Source of the DNA: Methanomassiliicoccaceae archaeon | GTDB lineage: Archaea; Thermoplasmatota; Thermoplasmata; Methanomassiliicoccales; Methanomethylophilaceae | Direction: 5' to 3' | DNA: 64,000 nucleotides | NCBI GenBank assembly: GCA_016284295.1 | Contig: JAEEOP010000006.1 | Coordinates: forward strand, 62,001 to 126,000 | Shown here: positions 40,939-50,269 of the stretch, one piece after another | Numbering within the stretch: position 1 is the first letter of the stretch | Layout of the letters: every line of letters begins with the position of its first letter | Position numbers and translations under genes: made by a program | The notes under the pieces: model-generated | Told to the model about the DNA's origin: nothing | What the model saw: only the letters and a program-made list of their open reading frames with translations | The model's database searches: none

Positions 40939-40961
40939 ACCTTGGATGATTAATCCAAGGT
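40939..40961. promoter_or_regulatory. Inverted repeat ACCTTGGAT-gatta-ATCCAAGGT next to palindromic TATA box TTTATAAA
   Basis: 9-5-9 perfect inverted repeat, TATA box at 40964-40971. Confidence 0.5.
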
Positions 40962-41020
40962 CGGTTTATAAATGCGAAAGGTAAGCATATTGGATATCCC
41001 AACGAAGCTTGGAATGTCGG

Positions 41021-41038
41021 AAAAAGGTCGGCCGACCC
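41021..41038 (-). terminator. Terminator of TetR gene: GGTCGGCCGACC then TTTTT (minus strand)
   Basis: Perfect palindrome 41026-41037 immediately 3' of the tetR-family stop, followed by T run. Confidence 0.65.
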
Positions 41039-41039
41039 T

Positions 41040-41576
41040 TCAGCCCAGGTAGAGCCTGCAGTAGTAGCGGACCATCTCCTCAGGGGACACGTCGCTGAAC
41101 ATCCACCATCTGACCGTCTCGGAGAATCCGCTGACCAGATGGTTGAGATAGTAGTCGCGGGGGATGTCCTCGGGGCAGTTGGTGACCTCCTTCTCGAACA
41201 TCTCCCTCAGATGCCCCCTGAAGTAGCGCATGAACACCTCTCCGCCGTCGCTGTTGAGGATCCCGGAGATATACGCCCTGTTGTCCCCCAGATGGTACAG
41301 GATATGGGCGAGCTCGTGCTCGAGACCGGATTCCTTGGAGAAATCGTGGCTGGATTCCACCGACAGGTGCTCTGAGAAGACATGTTCGAATATCTCCCTG
41401 CAGAGGACGTCGAGCAGGTCGTCCTTCGTCTCGAAATGAGCGTAGAACGTGCTCCTGCCTATGTTGGCCTCGTCGATGATGTCCTGGATGGTTATCTCCG
41501 AATAGGGCTTCATGCTGAGGAGATCCGTGAAGGCGTCGTATACTGCCTTCCTAGTCTTGATCTGGCGGCGATCCAT
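41040..41576 (-). CDS. TetR-family transcriptional regulator
   Basis: ITIQDIIDEANIGRSTFYAHFETKDDLLDVL. Confidence 0.92.
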   Translation of the reverse strand: MDRRQIKTRKAVYDAFTDLLSMKPYSEITIQDIIDEANIGRSTFYAHFETKDDLLDVLCREIFEHVFSEHLSVESSHDFSKESGLEHELAHILYHLGDNRAYISGILNSDGGEVFMRYFRGHLREMFEKEVTNCPEDIPRDYYLNHLVSGFSETVRWWMFSDVSPEEMVRYYCRLYLG

Positions 41577-41637
41577 CGGTTCTCTGTATCGGTTGTGATT
41601 TTTAACTGTTGTCGGACCATTACATTACAAATCATCC

Positions 41638-41662
41638 GTTACCGAACATTTTGTTCGATAAC
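41638..41662. promoter_or_regulatory. 25-bp near-perfect palindrome (candidate TetR operator)
   Basis: GTTAcCGAACATTTTGTTCGaTAAC; between divergent TetR and P-type ATPase genes. Confidence 0.65.
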
Positions 41663-41680
41663 GTTATATCCTCGCTAACT

Positions 41681-43621
41681 ATGATGAGAATCATGGACAC
41701 AGGGATAATCAAACGCGTCAACGACGTCCTGGCAAGGCTGCCGGCGACACTCATCGGAGGTGTCTTCCTCCTACTGTCGTTCGTGCTGCCGACGATGGAC
41801 GTGCCCGAAGGGGCCCAGCTGGCATGGGTCTGCGTCATCATATGCGGACTTCCGCTGCTCTACCTATCGGTCTGGCGTATAATCTACAACAAGGGTATCA
41901 GCAAGATCTCCTCCGCACTGCTGATCACCATCGCGATGATCGCGGCACTACTGATCGGCGACCTGTTCGCCGCGGGAGAGGTCGCATTCATCATGGAGAT
42001 CGGTGCCATCCTCGAGGATATGACCACCGAACGCGCCAAGAAGGGGATCAAGGAGCTGGCCTCCATGGTCCCGGAGACGGCCAGGGTCATCAGGGACGGC
42101 AAGGAATCCACTATCCCTGTCTCCGAGATCGCCAAGGGCGATATCGTGAGGATCGTTCCAGGAGAGACCGTTCCGCTAGACGGAACGGTGATCAAGGGGG
42201 AGACGTCCATCGACCAATCCACCATGACCGGGGAGAGCCTCCCTGTGGACAAGGTCCCCGGGGACACCGTGTACAGCGGTACCATCAACCGCTTCGGTTC
42301 CATCGATATCGAGGTCACAAAGACCGGCGAGAACAGCTCCCTGCAGAAGCTCGTCAAGATGGTCGAGGATGCGGAGAACAGGCAGGCCCCCACGCAGCGC
42401 ATAGCGGACAGGTGGGCCAGCTGGCTCGTCCCCATCGCCGCGCTGATCGCCATCGCAGCCTACTTCGTCACCAACGACATCGTCCGTGCCGTTACCGTAC
42501 TGGTGGTGTTCTGTCCCTGCGCACTCGTGCTTGCCACACCCACTGCCATCATCGCCGGTATCGGACAGGCCACCAAGCACGGAGTGATAATCAAATCGGG
42601 AGAGGCACTGGAGAACATGGGTGCGGTGAAGACCATCGCGTTCGACAAGACCGGTACCCTCACCCACGGAACGCTCCAGGTATCAGACGTCACACCGTTC
42701 AACGAGATGTCCGCGCACGATCTCCTCAGGGTCGCCGCGTCCGCGGAAGCGAGGAGCGAGCATCCTCTCGGAAAGGCCATCGTCAGGAGGTCCGACGAAC
42801 TCGGACTGAGCCGCACGGACGTGTCGTCGTTCTCGATGTCCGCCGGTAGAGGAGTGGTGGCTACAGTCGACGGCAAGGAGTACCGTCTCGGCAACGAGGC
42901 CTTCATGAAGGAGTCCGGCATCGCCGTCGAGGACAAGGTCCACTCCCTGATCACGGACTACTCCTCCGAAGGGAAGGGCACGGTGCTCGTAGGCACCGAA
43001 GGAAGGATCATCGGGGCCATATCCCTCTCGGACGTCGTCAGAGACGAATCCAGACAGGTCGTCTCCGAACTGAAGAGCATGGGCGTGAGGACCGTCCTGC
43101 TCACAGGCGACAAGAAAGAGACCGCGGAGCACCTCGCAGCCAGGATCGGAATCGACGAGGTCAGGGCGGAGCTGCTGCCCGAGGACAAGGTGTCCGGTGT
43201 GGAATCCCTTAGATCCAACGGCAAGGTCTGCATGATCGGCGACGGAGTCAACGATGCTCCTGCGCTGAAGATCGCGGACGTCGGAGTCGCCATGGGTGCG
43301 ATGGGGAGCAACATCGCAATCGACGCTGCCGACGTCGCACTGATGACGGACGACATCTCCAAGGTGCCCTACCTGAAATGGCTGTCCAATGCCACGACGT
43401 CCACCATCAAGATCGCGATCACCATATCGATGTGCATCAACTTCGTGGCGATCATCGCATCCGTCATGGGGATACTCAACCCCACCACCGGTGCCATCGT
43501 CCACAACGCCGGCTCATGCTTCGTCGTGCTGCTGGCCGCGCTCCTGTACGACAGGAAATACCCCGGCGAGAAGAGATCCAAGAAGAAGGAACCTGTGCAG
43601 ACCGCACCTGCGGAGAACTGA
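41681..43621 (+). CDS. Heavy-metal translocating P1B-type ATPase (CPC motif)
   Basis: VFCPCALVLATP, AFDKTGTLTHG, EHPLGKAI, GDGVNDAPAL; lacks an N-terminal HMA domain; start uncertain. Confidence 0.93.
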   Translation: MMRIMDTGIIKRVNDVLARLPATLIGGVFLLLSFVLPTMDVPEGAQLAWVCVIICGLPLLYLSVWRIIYNKGISKISSALLITIAMIAALLIGDLFAAGEVAFIMEIGAILEDMTTERAKKGIKELASMVPETARVIRDGKESTIPVSEIAKGDIVRIVPGETVPLDGTVIKGETSIDQSTMTGESLPVDKVPGDTVYSGTINRFGSIDIEVTKTGENSSLQKLVKMVEDAENRQAPTQRIADRWASWLVPIAALIAIAAYFVTNDIVRAVTVLVVFCPCALVLATPTAIIAGIGQATKHGVIIKSGEALENMGAVKTIAFDKTGTLTHGTLQVSDVTPFNEMSAHDLLRVAASAEARSEHPLGKAIVRRSDELGLSRTDVSSFSMSAGRGVVATVDGKEYRLGNEAFMKESGIAVEDKVHSLITDYSSEGKGTVLVGTEGRIIGAISLSDVVRDESRQVVSELKSMGVRTVLLTGDKKETAEHLAARIGIDEVRAELLPEDKVSGVESLRSNGKVCMIGDGVNDAPALKIADVGVAMGAMGSNIAIDAADVALMTDDISKVPYLKWLSNATTSTIKIAITISMCINFVAIIASVMGILNPTTGAIVHNAGSCFVVLLAALLYDRKYPGEKRSKKKEPVQTAPAEN

Positions 43622-43624
43622 TGG

Positions 43625-43698
43625 TGGCCCTACTGGGATTCGAACCCAGCTCAGCGGTGTCGAGGACCGACAGGATATCCAGACTACCCCATAGGGCC
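43625..43698 (-). tRNA. tRNA, Arg(TCG)-like; isotype uncertain; CCA encoded at 43622-43624
   Basis: GGCCCTA/TAGGGCC acceptor; D-arm GGGTAGTCTGGATATCC; T-arm CTGGGTTCGAATCCCAG; anticodon stem CGGT/ACCG with loop CCTCGAC. Confidence 0.8.
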
Positions 43699-43755
43699 AT
43701 CCGAGATTACACGTCGGATGGTTATATCATTTTGGCAAAGGCGACGGCCCCGGGA

Positions 43756-45090
43756 TCACCGGAGGCCGTCCCTGAAACCCTTCGCCCAATCGTCGGATGA
43801 CAGGGCATGCTGATGCATGTACGTGCCCAGAGAATTGCGGACGGTGAGGCCGTCCCTCCTCCCGTCGATACCGGCACCGCGCCTCACATCGAAACCGAAT
43901 ACCGCACCATCCCCCGGGATCACCTCGGAATAATGGTACTCGTGGGCGCGGACGCTCCCGTGGAAAAGCGGATTGTCGGGGGTCGGGTCCGCCATGACGT
44001 ATGTCGGCCCGTGACGCTTGTTCACGAACACCGAATCGCATCCGAATATGCCGATCATCTCGTGCGCCTTCCCTTCCTTGTCCACCATCTTGGAGCACAT
44101 GCTCATGAGCCCTCCGCACTCCCCCAGGACCGGCTTCCCCTCCAGGGACATGTTCCTGACCCCCTCGAGGAAATCGCTGTTGGAGGAGATGGCCTCCGCA
44201 TGGAGCTCGGGGTATCCCCCGCCCAGGTAGACCGCATCGGCATCCGGGAGCGGGTCGCCGGCGATGGGACTGAACCTCCTCACCCTGAAACCTGATGCCT
44301 CCAGGCATTCCAGGTTCTCCCTGTAATAGAAGCAGTAGGCATCGTCATAAGGGACTGCTATGTCCGCGGACACGTCATCCTCATGATAGGGACAGTGCGA
44401 CGGAAGACACGGATCGGTGGACTCCGCTATGCCCATCAGGACGTCCAGATCCAGCCCTTCCACCAGCCTCTCCAAAGACGCTATCCCGCTGCGCTCCGGA
44501 TCGAGGACGGTGTTCAGACCGAGGTGCCTCTGGCCCAGGGCGTTATCCCTGTCCTTGCGTATCTTGCCGACCACCTCCACATCGCTGCAGTATGCTGACA
44601 TCGCCACGTCCAGCTTGTCCGAATGCTGGGGGCCTGACACCTTGTTGAGTATCACGCCTGCGATCCTGATGTCCGGATCGAATGCCCTGAATCCGTTAAC
44701 GATCGCAGCGGTGCTGCGCGTGAGGGACCCTGCATCCACCACCAGGACCACCGGGAGATCGAGAAGCTTCGCTATGTACGCCGTGGACCCTATGTCCGAA
44801 TCCCCGGAGAGACCCTCGTACAGTCCGCGGACCCCTTCTATTACGCAGATATCCGCATCCTTGGAACTGTACCCGACCAGGTTGCGGATCGTATCATCGT
44901 CCATCATGAAGGAGTCCAGGTTCCTCGAGGGACGGCCGGTGGCCGCCGAATGGTACATCGGATCTATGAAATCGGGACCTACCTTGTAACCCTGTACCCT
45001 GTATCTCTTGGACAACAGTGACATTATGCCTGTGGTCACCGAGGTCTTGCCGACGCCGCTCCCGGTGCCTGCGATGACGAATCCCTTCAA
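43756..45090 (-). CDS. cfbB: Ni-sirohydrochlorin a,c-diamide synthase (CobB/CbiA-like)
   Basis: VIAGTGSGVGKTSVTTGIM, KVGPDFIDPMYH, YLGGGYPELHAE, GECGGLM; position in the cfb cluster. Confidence 0.93.
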   Translation of the reverse strand: MKGFVIAGTGSGVGKTSVTTGIMSLLSKRYRVQGYKVGPDFIDPMYHSAATGRPSRNLDSFMMDDDTIRNLVGYSSKDADICVIEGVRGLYEGLSGDSDIGSTAYIAKLLDLPVVLVVDAGSLTRSTAAIVNGFRAFDPDIRIAGVILNKVSGPQHSDKLDVAMSAYCSDVEVVGKIRKDRDNALGQRHLGLNTVLDPERSGIASLERLVEGLDLDVLMGIAESTDPCLPSHCPYHEDDVSADIAVPYDDAYCFYYRENLECLEASGFRVRRFSPIAGDPLPDADAVYLGGGYPELHAEAISSNSDFLEGVRNMSLEGKPVLGECGGLMSMCSKMVDKEGKAHEMIGIFGCDSVFVNKRHGPTYVMADPTPDNPLFHGSVRAHEYHYSEVIPGDGAVFGFDVRRGAGIDGRRDGLTVRNSLGTYMHQHALSSDDWAKGFRDGLR

Positions 45091-46160
45091 CCGATCAGCT
45101 CCCTGAGGGTCTGCGCCGTCTCCAGCGTCACTATGCTGGTGGCGCCCATCACCATGCTGTGGCTACCGGCCTCGCCCACCGCCGTCAGGCCCTGGTCCAG
45201 GTAGTTCTTCAGCTCGCGTGGTTGATCTGTGACGAGGATGCAGTCCTCATCCAATTCAGGGTAGCTGTGGCATATCCCCAGCAGAACGGTAAGGTCGGGT
45301 CCGTATCCCCTGACCGCATCGTGAATCTCGTCGCCGATCACCGCGTACTCGTCGAGCCCGCCGATGACCCTGTCCAGGGTCACACCCTTGGCCTCCAGGT
45401 CTGTAATTATGTCCCTGCAGTATCCCCTGATCCTCGGCAGCCCCTTGTCAGGATCGAGATTCCCTACGAGGAACGTGCTCCCGCCCAGCTCCCTTCTGGC
45501 TGAATCCACCGCCTCGAACATGTCCGCGAAACGGTATGCCAGCTCCTTCTTGGCGATCATGACGACCGCGACCTTCCCGCCCGACGAGAGAATATCCCCT
45601 ATCCTCCTGCATACCGCCAGCTTGGTCGGGCTCTCCGCAGGCGACAAGTATGGTCTGACAGTCATCCCCCTCTTCCTCTCCAGGGCGGTCGCCGCCTTCA
45701 GCAGCGCTGTCTGGCGATCCGCCTCCTCCTTAGGGATGATCCCTGCCTGAGCACCCGCCTTCAATGCGCGGATGGCACCTTCCGTGTTGTTCTCAAGGCA
45801 TCCGTGGCAGTCTATTGCGAAGCACCTGGTGTCCCCAAGATCCACCCTGCCTATGACCGCCTTGATGTCGTCCCCGATGATCGTGCTTGCACATGTCCCT
45901 ATCACGGCCATCGTCCTCGGAGAGAACCTTTCTTTGGCATCCTTCAGCGTCCTCTCCAGGGAGGGCGCCCCGCCGAAGATGAGGTCGCTGTCCTTCATCG
46001 AGGATGTGACCACATGGACGCCAGCGTTCTCCAACGGCCTTGATGCCATGAACGAGCAACCTGCCGGCCCGTGCATGACGATAACATCCACATCCATGTC
46101 CCTGGCGGTGTACATGGCGGCCACGATGGGATTGGGACGGGGATGGAACACGTTGCTCAT
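45087..46160 (-). CDS. cfbD: Ni-sirohydrochlorin a,c-diamide reductive cyclase, catalytic subunit (nitrogenase component 1-like)
   Basis: HGPAGCSFMASRPLENAGVHVVTSSMKDSDLIFGG, VIGTCASTIIGDD, DCHGCL. Confidence 0.93.
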   Translation of the reverse strand: MSNVFHPRPNPIVAAMYTARDMDVDVIVMHGPAGCSFMASRPLENAGVHVVTSSMKDSDLIFGGAPSLERTLKDAKERFSPRTMAVIGTCASTIIGDDIKAVIGRVDLGDTRCFAIDCHGCLENNTEGAIRALKAGAQAGIIPKEEADRQTALLKAATALERKRGMTVRPYLSPAESPTKLAVCRRIGDILSSGGKVAVVMIAKKELAYRFADMFEAVDSARRELGGSTFLVGNLDPDKGLPRIRGYCRDIITDLEAKGVTLDRVIGGLDEYAVIGDEIHDAVRGYGPDLTVLLGICHSYPELDEDCILVTDQPRELKNYLDQGLTAVGEAGSHSMVMGATSIVTLETAQTLRELIG

Positions 46161-47371
46161 TGGTACCCTTCCTTGATCATGCGGATGACAGTCCCTTCGC
46201 CCTCCGGGATCTCCGGCTCCGAACCGTCGCCGGCAGTGATGATGAGACGGACGCCGTACTCCTGTGCCACATCGGCTATCAGATCCTTATCGAGCTTGTC
46301 GCAGACCTTCTTGGACACGGGGTCGATCACCAAGACCGCCCCTTCGAGGCAGTCCATGGCCTTCAGAGTCTCCAGTGTGCGCCTGACGCTCATGTGGGAT
46401 ATCCCGGGATTATGCTCGATGACGAACCTTCTTCCGTTCTCGATACGGATCTCCCCTCTGCCGGGGACACCGTCGAACGAGGACAGCGCATCCAGTACCG
46501 CTTCCGCAGGTATGTCCATCGCATCGGCGACCTCCAAGGCCATATCCATGGCCTCCAGGTACTGGAGGCACAGATAATCCGGATTGAACGATACCTTGTG
46601 CGTTCCCTTGTATTCCACCGTTGCCTCCGCAGGACTTCCGAAGACGGGTGATCCGGTGATGGTCACCTTCCTGCCACAGGTCCTGAGCGGCTTCCCGTAT
46701 GCAGACCAAACGTCCTTCTCGGATTCCAGGACGATGTTGATGCCGTCCGAGAGGATGTCCTTCTTGGCCTCGTGCGCGGACCTGGTCCTCTTCGCTATGC
46801 CGTAATCCTCGACAAGGTTCGTTATGCAGGTGATGTCCGCCTTGCCCGATCCTCCGAGCGATACCTCGCAGACCATCACATCATAATCCCCTTCCGGGAG
46901 GTCCAGCAGATAGGGTGGTGCGATGCTCTTGAGCACGTCGATCCTGTGGCCCTCCTTCGTGTATGGTCCCGAACCGCGGGAGGACCTGAGATAGACCTTC
47001 TTCCCGGCATGCGCCAGGATGTGCGCAATGAGGTAGCATGTGCTGGTCTTGCCCTTGACACCGGTGACCTCGATCCTGAACCTCCTGTCGTCGATGAAGC
47101 GGTTCACCGCCTGTGAATACCATATGCGCTCATCGTAGGTGCATCCCTCTAGGAATGAGTCAGGGCAATGGCAGGGCATGGAGACGAGGTCGTAATGCCC
47201 AGGCTCCGGCCTGCCGACCGTCACATGGACGCCCTTCTCCCTAAGACCTTCCAGCATGGTCTCCGGAGCGATCCCGTACACATCGCATACGTGCACCTCG
47301 CAGCCTTCGGCCTTGAACAGAGGGGCCAGCACCTGGCCTCCGTGGGTCATGTCAAGGAGCAGGACCCTCAT
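46157..47371 (-). CDS. cfbE: Coenzyme F430 synthetase (Mur ligase-like)
   Basis: ATP-binding VTGVKGKTSTCYLIAHIL; SSFDGVPGRGEI; cluster context. Confidence 0.92.
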   Translation of the reverse strand: MRVLLLDMTHGGQVLAPLFKAEGCEVHVCDVYGIAPETMLEGLREKGVHVTVGRPEPGHYDLVSMPCHCPDSFLEGCTYDERIWYSQAVNRFIDDRRFRIEVTGVKGKTSTCYLIAHILAHAGKKVYLRSSRGSGPYTKEGHRIDVLKSIAPPYLLDLPEGDYDVMVCEVSLGGSGKADITCITNLVEDYGIAKRTRSAHEAKKDILSDGINIVLESEKDVWSAYGKPLRTCGRKVTITGSPVFGSPAEATVEYKGTHKVSFNPDYLCLQYLEAMDMALEVADAMDIPAEAVLDALSSFDGVPGRGEIRIENGRRFVIEHNPGISHMSVRRTLETLKAMDCLEGAVLVIDPVSKKVCDKLDKDLIADVAQEYGVRLIITAGDGSEPEIPEGEGTVIRMIKEGYQ

Positions 47372-47372
47372 A

Positions 47373-48182
47373 TCAATCGCCCAGATAGTGTCTGGCCTTC
47401 CTTTCGATGTTGTCGGTCAGGCGCGGATCGCATTCCATGGGGCGCGTGTAGCATAGTTGGATCTTCCTGCCGTTGACCGCAATCTCCCCACCGTCGTTGT
47501 AAGCGGGGATGCCCAGCTGCTCCGGGATCTCCTCGCCGAGATGCAGGCCCATCGCTATGAACAGGGGTATTGCCACTATCCTATCGACACCTTCCTTCTC
47601 CAGACGGTCAAGCGCATCCTTTATCGTGGGCTCGCAGAACTCGTTGAATGCGTATGTCGCATGCTTGAAACCGAGTGCATGCAGCCTCTCGGCGTTCTTC
47701 TTCACCACGAACATGTTGGACAGGGAGAGATGTCTGGTGCCGTGGCCTAGGACGAGCACCCCGCAGTCGCGGTCCCCTCCGGCATCCGCGATCCTGTCGC
47801 AGATTATTCCCGTGAGGTCGAAGCTGTATCCGAATGCGGGCGCCACATGGATAAGGACCTTCTTCCCGTCGACATCGGCGTAACCGCAGTCGTCCTTGAT
47901 GCCGAGCTTCTCCGGGATCAGCTCCTTGGTGAGCGTGCCCTCGGCTATGTAGTAGGGTATGGCGACAATCTCGTCCGCACCTTTGGAAACAAGTTCCCTC
48001 ACGGCCTCCGGAATCGTCGGGGACGACACCCTGAAATACGCCACGGCGACGTTCTCCCAACCTCTACATCTGAGCCTGGCGGCCTGCTTCTGTAGGACCT
48101 CCTCGAGGTTCCCTTTCCTTGTTCCGTATCCTACTATCATGATTCCCTTACTCACAATCATCACATCCTGTGCAATCATCAA
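47373..48182 (-). CDS. cfbA: Sirohydrochlorin nickelochelatase/cobaltochelatase, two-domain CbiX-like
   Basis: Two chelatase-like halves: [17 protein letters not shown]...[22 protein letters not shown] and [15 protein letters not shown]...[22 protein letters not shown]. Confidence 0.9.
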   Translation of the reverse strand: MMIAQDVMIVSKGIMIVGYGTRKGNLEEVLQKQAARLRCRGWENVAVAYFRVSSPTIPEAVRELVSKGADEIVAIPYYIAEGTLTKELIPEKLGIKDDCGYADVDGKKVLIHVAPAFGYSFDLTGIICDRIADAGGDRDCGVLVLGHGTRHLSLSNMFVVKKNAERLHALGFKHATYAFNEFCEPTIKDALDRLEKEGVDRIVAIPLFIAMGLHLGEEIPEQLGIPAYNDGGEIAVNGRKIQLCYTRPMECDPRLTDNIERKARHYLGD

Positions 48183-48948
48183 ATCTCAATCCGCCGGAGA
48201 TGTTCTCCGAACGATCGTAAACGAGTTTGGCCAGTTCCCGGTAGCTGGATGCCATCACGGAATCCGGTGCCCCCGAGACGACGGTCCTGTTCATCTTCTC
48301 ACACTCCTGGACGGTCGCGGACCTCGGCAGCCTGAAGACCACCTCGGAACCCATCCTCCGTGCGGCCTCGTCTATGAGAGAATCCTCGTCCTCGACGCCC
48401 CTGGAGTTCTGTATGAGCCCGTCCAGACGGGCGTACCCGTCCCTACGGAAATCTTTCACCGCGGTGGCAATGTTGTTGGCCGCATAGAGGGACATCCTCT
48501 CCCCGGAGGTCACCACGAACACGTCGCGGGCGTATCCGTTGCGGATTGGCATGGCGAACCCTCCGCAGACGACGTCGCCCAGCACATCATAGATTATCAC
48601 GTCCGGCCTGTAGACGTCTATGGCCTCCAGGCGGTCGAGTTCCTGGAAGGCCGCGATTATTCCTCTGCCGGCACAGCCGGTGCCGGGACGGGGCCCTCCG
48701 CATTCCACGCACAGGACGCCGTTGGACCCTTCGTGGACCATGTCCTCCAGAGTCCTGTCGCTGTTGTCCCTCATGGTGTCAAGGACGGTCGGTATCGGAC
48801 GTCCGGTCAGGAGCCCGGTGGAATCGGCCTTGGGGTCGCACCCGATCTGCATAACGCACAGCCCGGACTCGGCCAACGCATCTGAGATGTTGGATGAGGT
48901 GGTCGATTTGCCTATCCCTCCCTTTCCGTAGACGGCTATCCTCCGCAT
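48148..48948 (-). CDS. cfbC: Ni-sirohydrochlorin a,c-diamide reductive cyclase, NifH-like reductase subunit
   Basis: [48 protein letters not shown]. Confidence 0.95.
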   Translation of the reverse strand: MRRIAVYGKGGIGKSTTSSNISDALAESGLCVMQIGCDPKADSTGLLTGRPIPTVLDTMRDNSDRTLEDMVHEGSNGVLCVECGGPRPGTGCAGRGIIAAFQELDRLEAIDVYRPDVIIYDVLGDVVCGGFAMPIRNGYARDVFVVTSGERMSLYAANNIATAVKDFRRDGYARLDGLIQNSRGVEDEDSLIDEAARRMGSEVVFRLPRSATVQECEKMNRTVVSGAPDSVMASSYRELAKLVYDRSENISGGLRFDDCTGCDDCE

Positions 48949-48991
48949 ACAAGGTGCAGTGCCTGTTTTAGTAATAAAAATTGTCATAAAA

Positions 48992-49030
48992 GTGTTACTG
49001 GATGTTACGAAAGGGTGTGTCCCGTAACAC
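48992..49030. promoter_or_regulatory. Half-site cluster GTGTTAC ... ATGTTACG ... CGTAACAC between cfbC and hypE
   Basis: GTGTTAC 48992-48998, ATGTTAC 49002-49008, GTAACAC 49024-49030. Confidence 0.5.
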
Positions 49031-49101
49031 TCAAACGTTCGATGCAGGTGCTGTCCGGATGCGTGGCAACACCTATATCCGACCTCGCCGATGACCGAGG
49101 C

Positions 49102-50148
49102 ATGTCCAAGGTGATCATGAATCACGGTGCTGGAGGAGAGCTCATGCAGGAGTTCCTCGGCAAGCATATCACAAGTCACTTCCCCAAGATGAAGGCTGAA
49201 GTGCCGTTGGATTCCATGGATGATTCAGCTGTCGTCGATGACGTTGTTTTCACCATCGACGGCCACACGGTGAAGCCCCTGTTCTTCCCCGGAGGGGATA
49301 TCGGTAAGATCTCCGTCTCGGGAACGGTCAACGACATCTCCGTCATGGGCGCCTCGCCGATAGCCTTGGCCTGCTCGGTCATCATCGAGGAGGGCCTGGA
49401 CATCGATATCGTGGACAAGGTCATGGAGAGCATGGGGAAGACCGCGGCGGACTGCGGCGTTCCGATAGTCACCGGCGACACCAAGGTCGTGGAGTCCGGT
49501 GCTGTCGACCAGATGGTCATGTCCACATCGGCGGTCGGAAAGAGATCGCCGTACCTGGATTCCGACCTCGCCAAGGCGGCGGAGTACAGGAAAGTCGACC
49601 ACAGGTGGTGCACCGATTCCAACCTGAAACCCGGGGATGCGATCATCGCGTCGGGATACCTGGGAGACCACGGTGTGGCCCTGCTGTCATTCCGCGAGGG
49701 ATACGGCTTCGAGGCCGAGGTCCAGAGCGATGTCGCTCCGCTGAACAAGATGATCGCAGAGGGACTGAAGACCGGCGGTATCGTGGCCATGAAGGACCCG
49801 ACCCGCGGAGGACTGGCCAACACGCTGAACGAGTGGTGCTCCAAGTCGCACATCGGAATGGACATCGAGTATTCCGCGATCCCCCTGAGGGACGCCGTTG
49901 TGAACGGATGCGACCTGCTCGGTATCGACCCCCTGAGCATCGGCAACGAAGGAAAGGCGATCATCGGAGTCGTGCCTGAGATGGCCGAAGAGGTCTTGAA
50001 GACCCTGAGGAGGACACCCGAAGGGAAGAATGCAGCGATCATCGGATACGCCACCGAGGGCCCCGAGAGAGTGGTCCTCAGAACAGAGATCGGCGGAAAG
50101 AGGATTCTCGAGGCACCTGCCGGAGATCCGATTCCCAGGATCTGCTGA
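49102..50148 (+). CDS. hypE: [NiFe] hydrogenase maturation protein HypE
   Basis: [48 protein letters not shown]-terminal ...IPRIC. Confidence 0.95.
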   Translation: MSKVIMNHGAGGELMQEFLGKHITSHFPKMKAEVPLDSMDDSAVVDDVVFTIDGHTVKPLFFPGGDIGKISVSGTVNDISVMGASPIALACSVIIEEGLDIDIVDKVMESMGKTAADCGVPIVTGDTKVVESGAVDQMVMSTSAVGKRSPYLDSDLAKAAEYRKVDHRWCTDSNLKPGDAIIASGYLGDHGVALLSFREGYGFEAEVQSDVAPLNKMIAEGLKTGGIVAMKDPTRGGLANTLNEWCSKSHIGMDIEYSAIPLRDAVVNGCDLLGIDPLSIGNEGKAIIGVVPEMAEEVLKTLRRTPEGKNAAIIGYATEGPERVVLRTEIGGKRILEAPAGDPIPRIC

Positions 50149-50269
50149 ACCTTTATAATAACAATAATCCTGGTCCGAAGCATACGCGAAGGGCCGGGGC
50201 ATCCTTCACATTCTGTTCTAATTCTGTAAGAGAGACCCGACCCCCTTGGACAGGGGCCGGGAAATCGTT

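Noticed and set aside
49015-50148. Possible SelD (selenophosphate synthetase)
   Set aside because: Same superfamily, but the sequence ([30 protein letters not shown]-terminal PRIC) is HypE.
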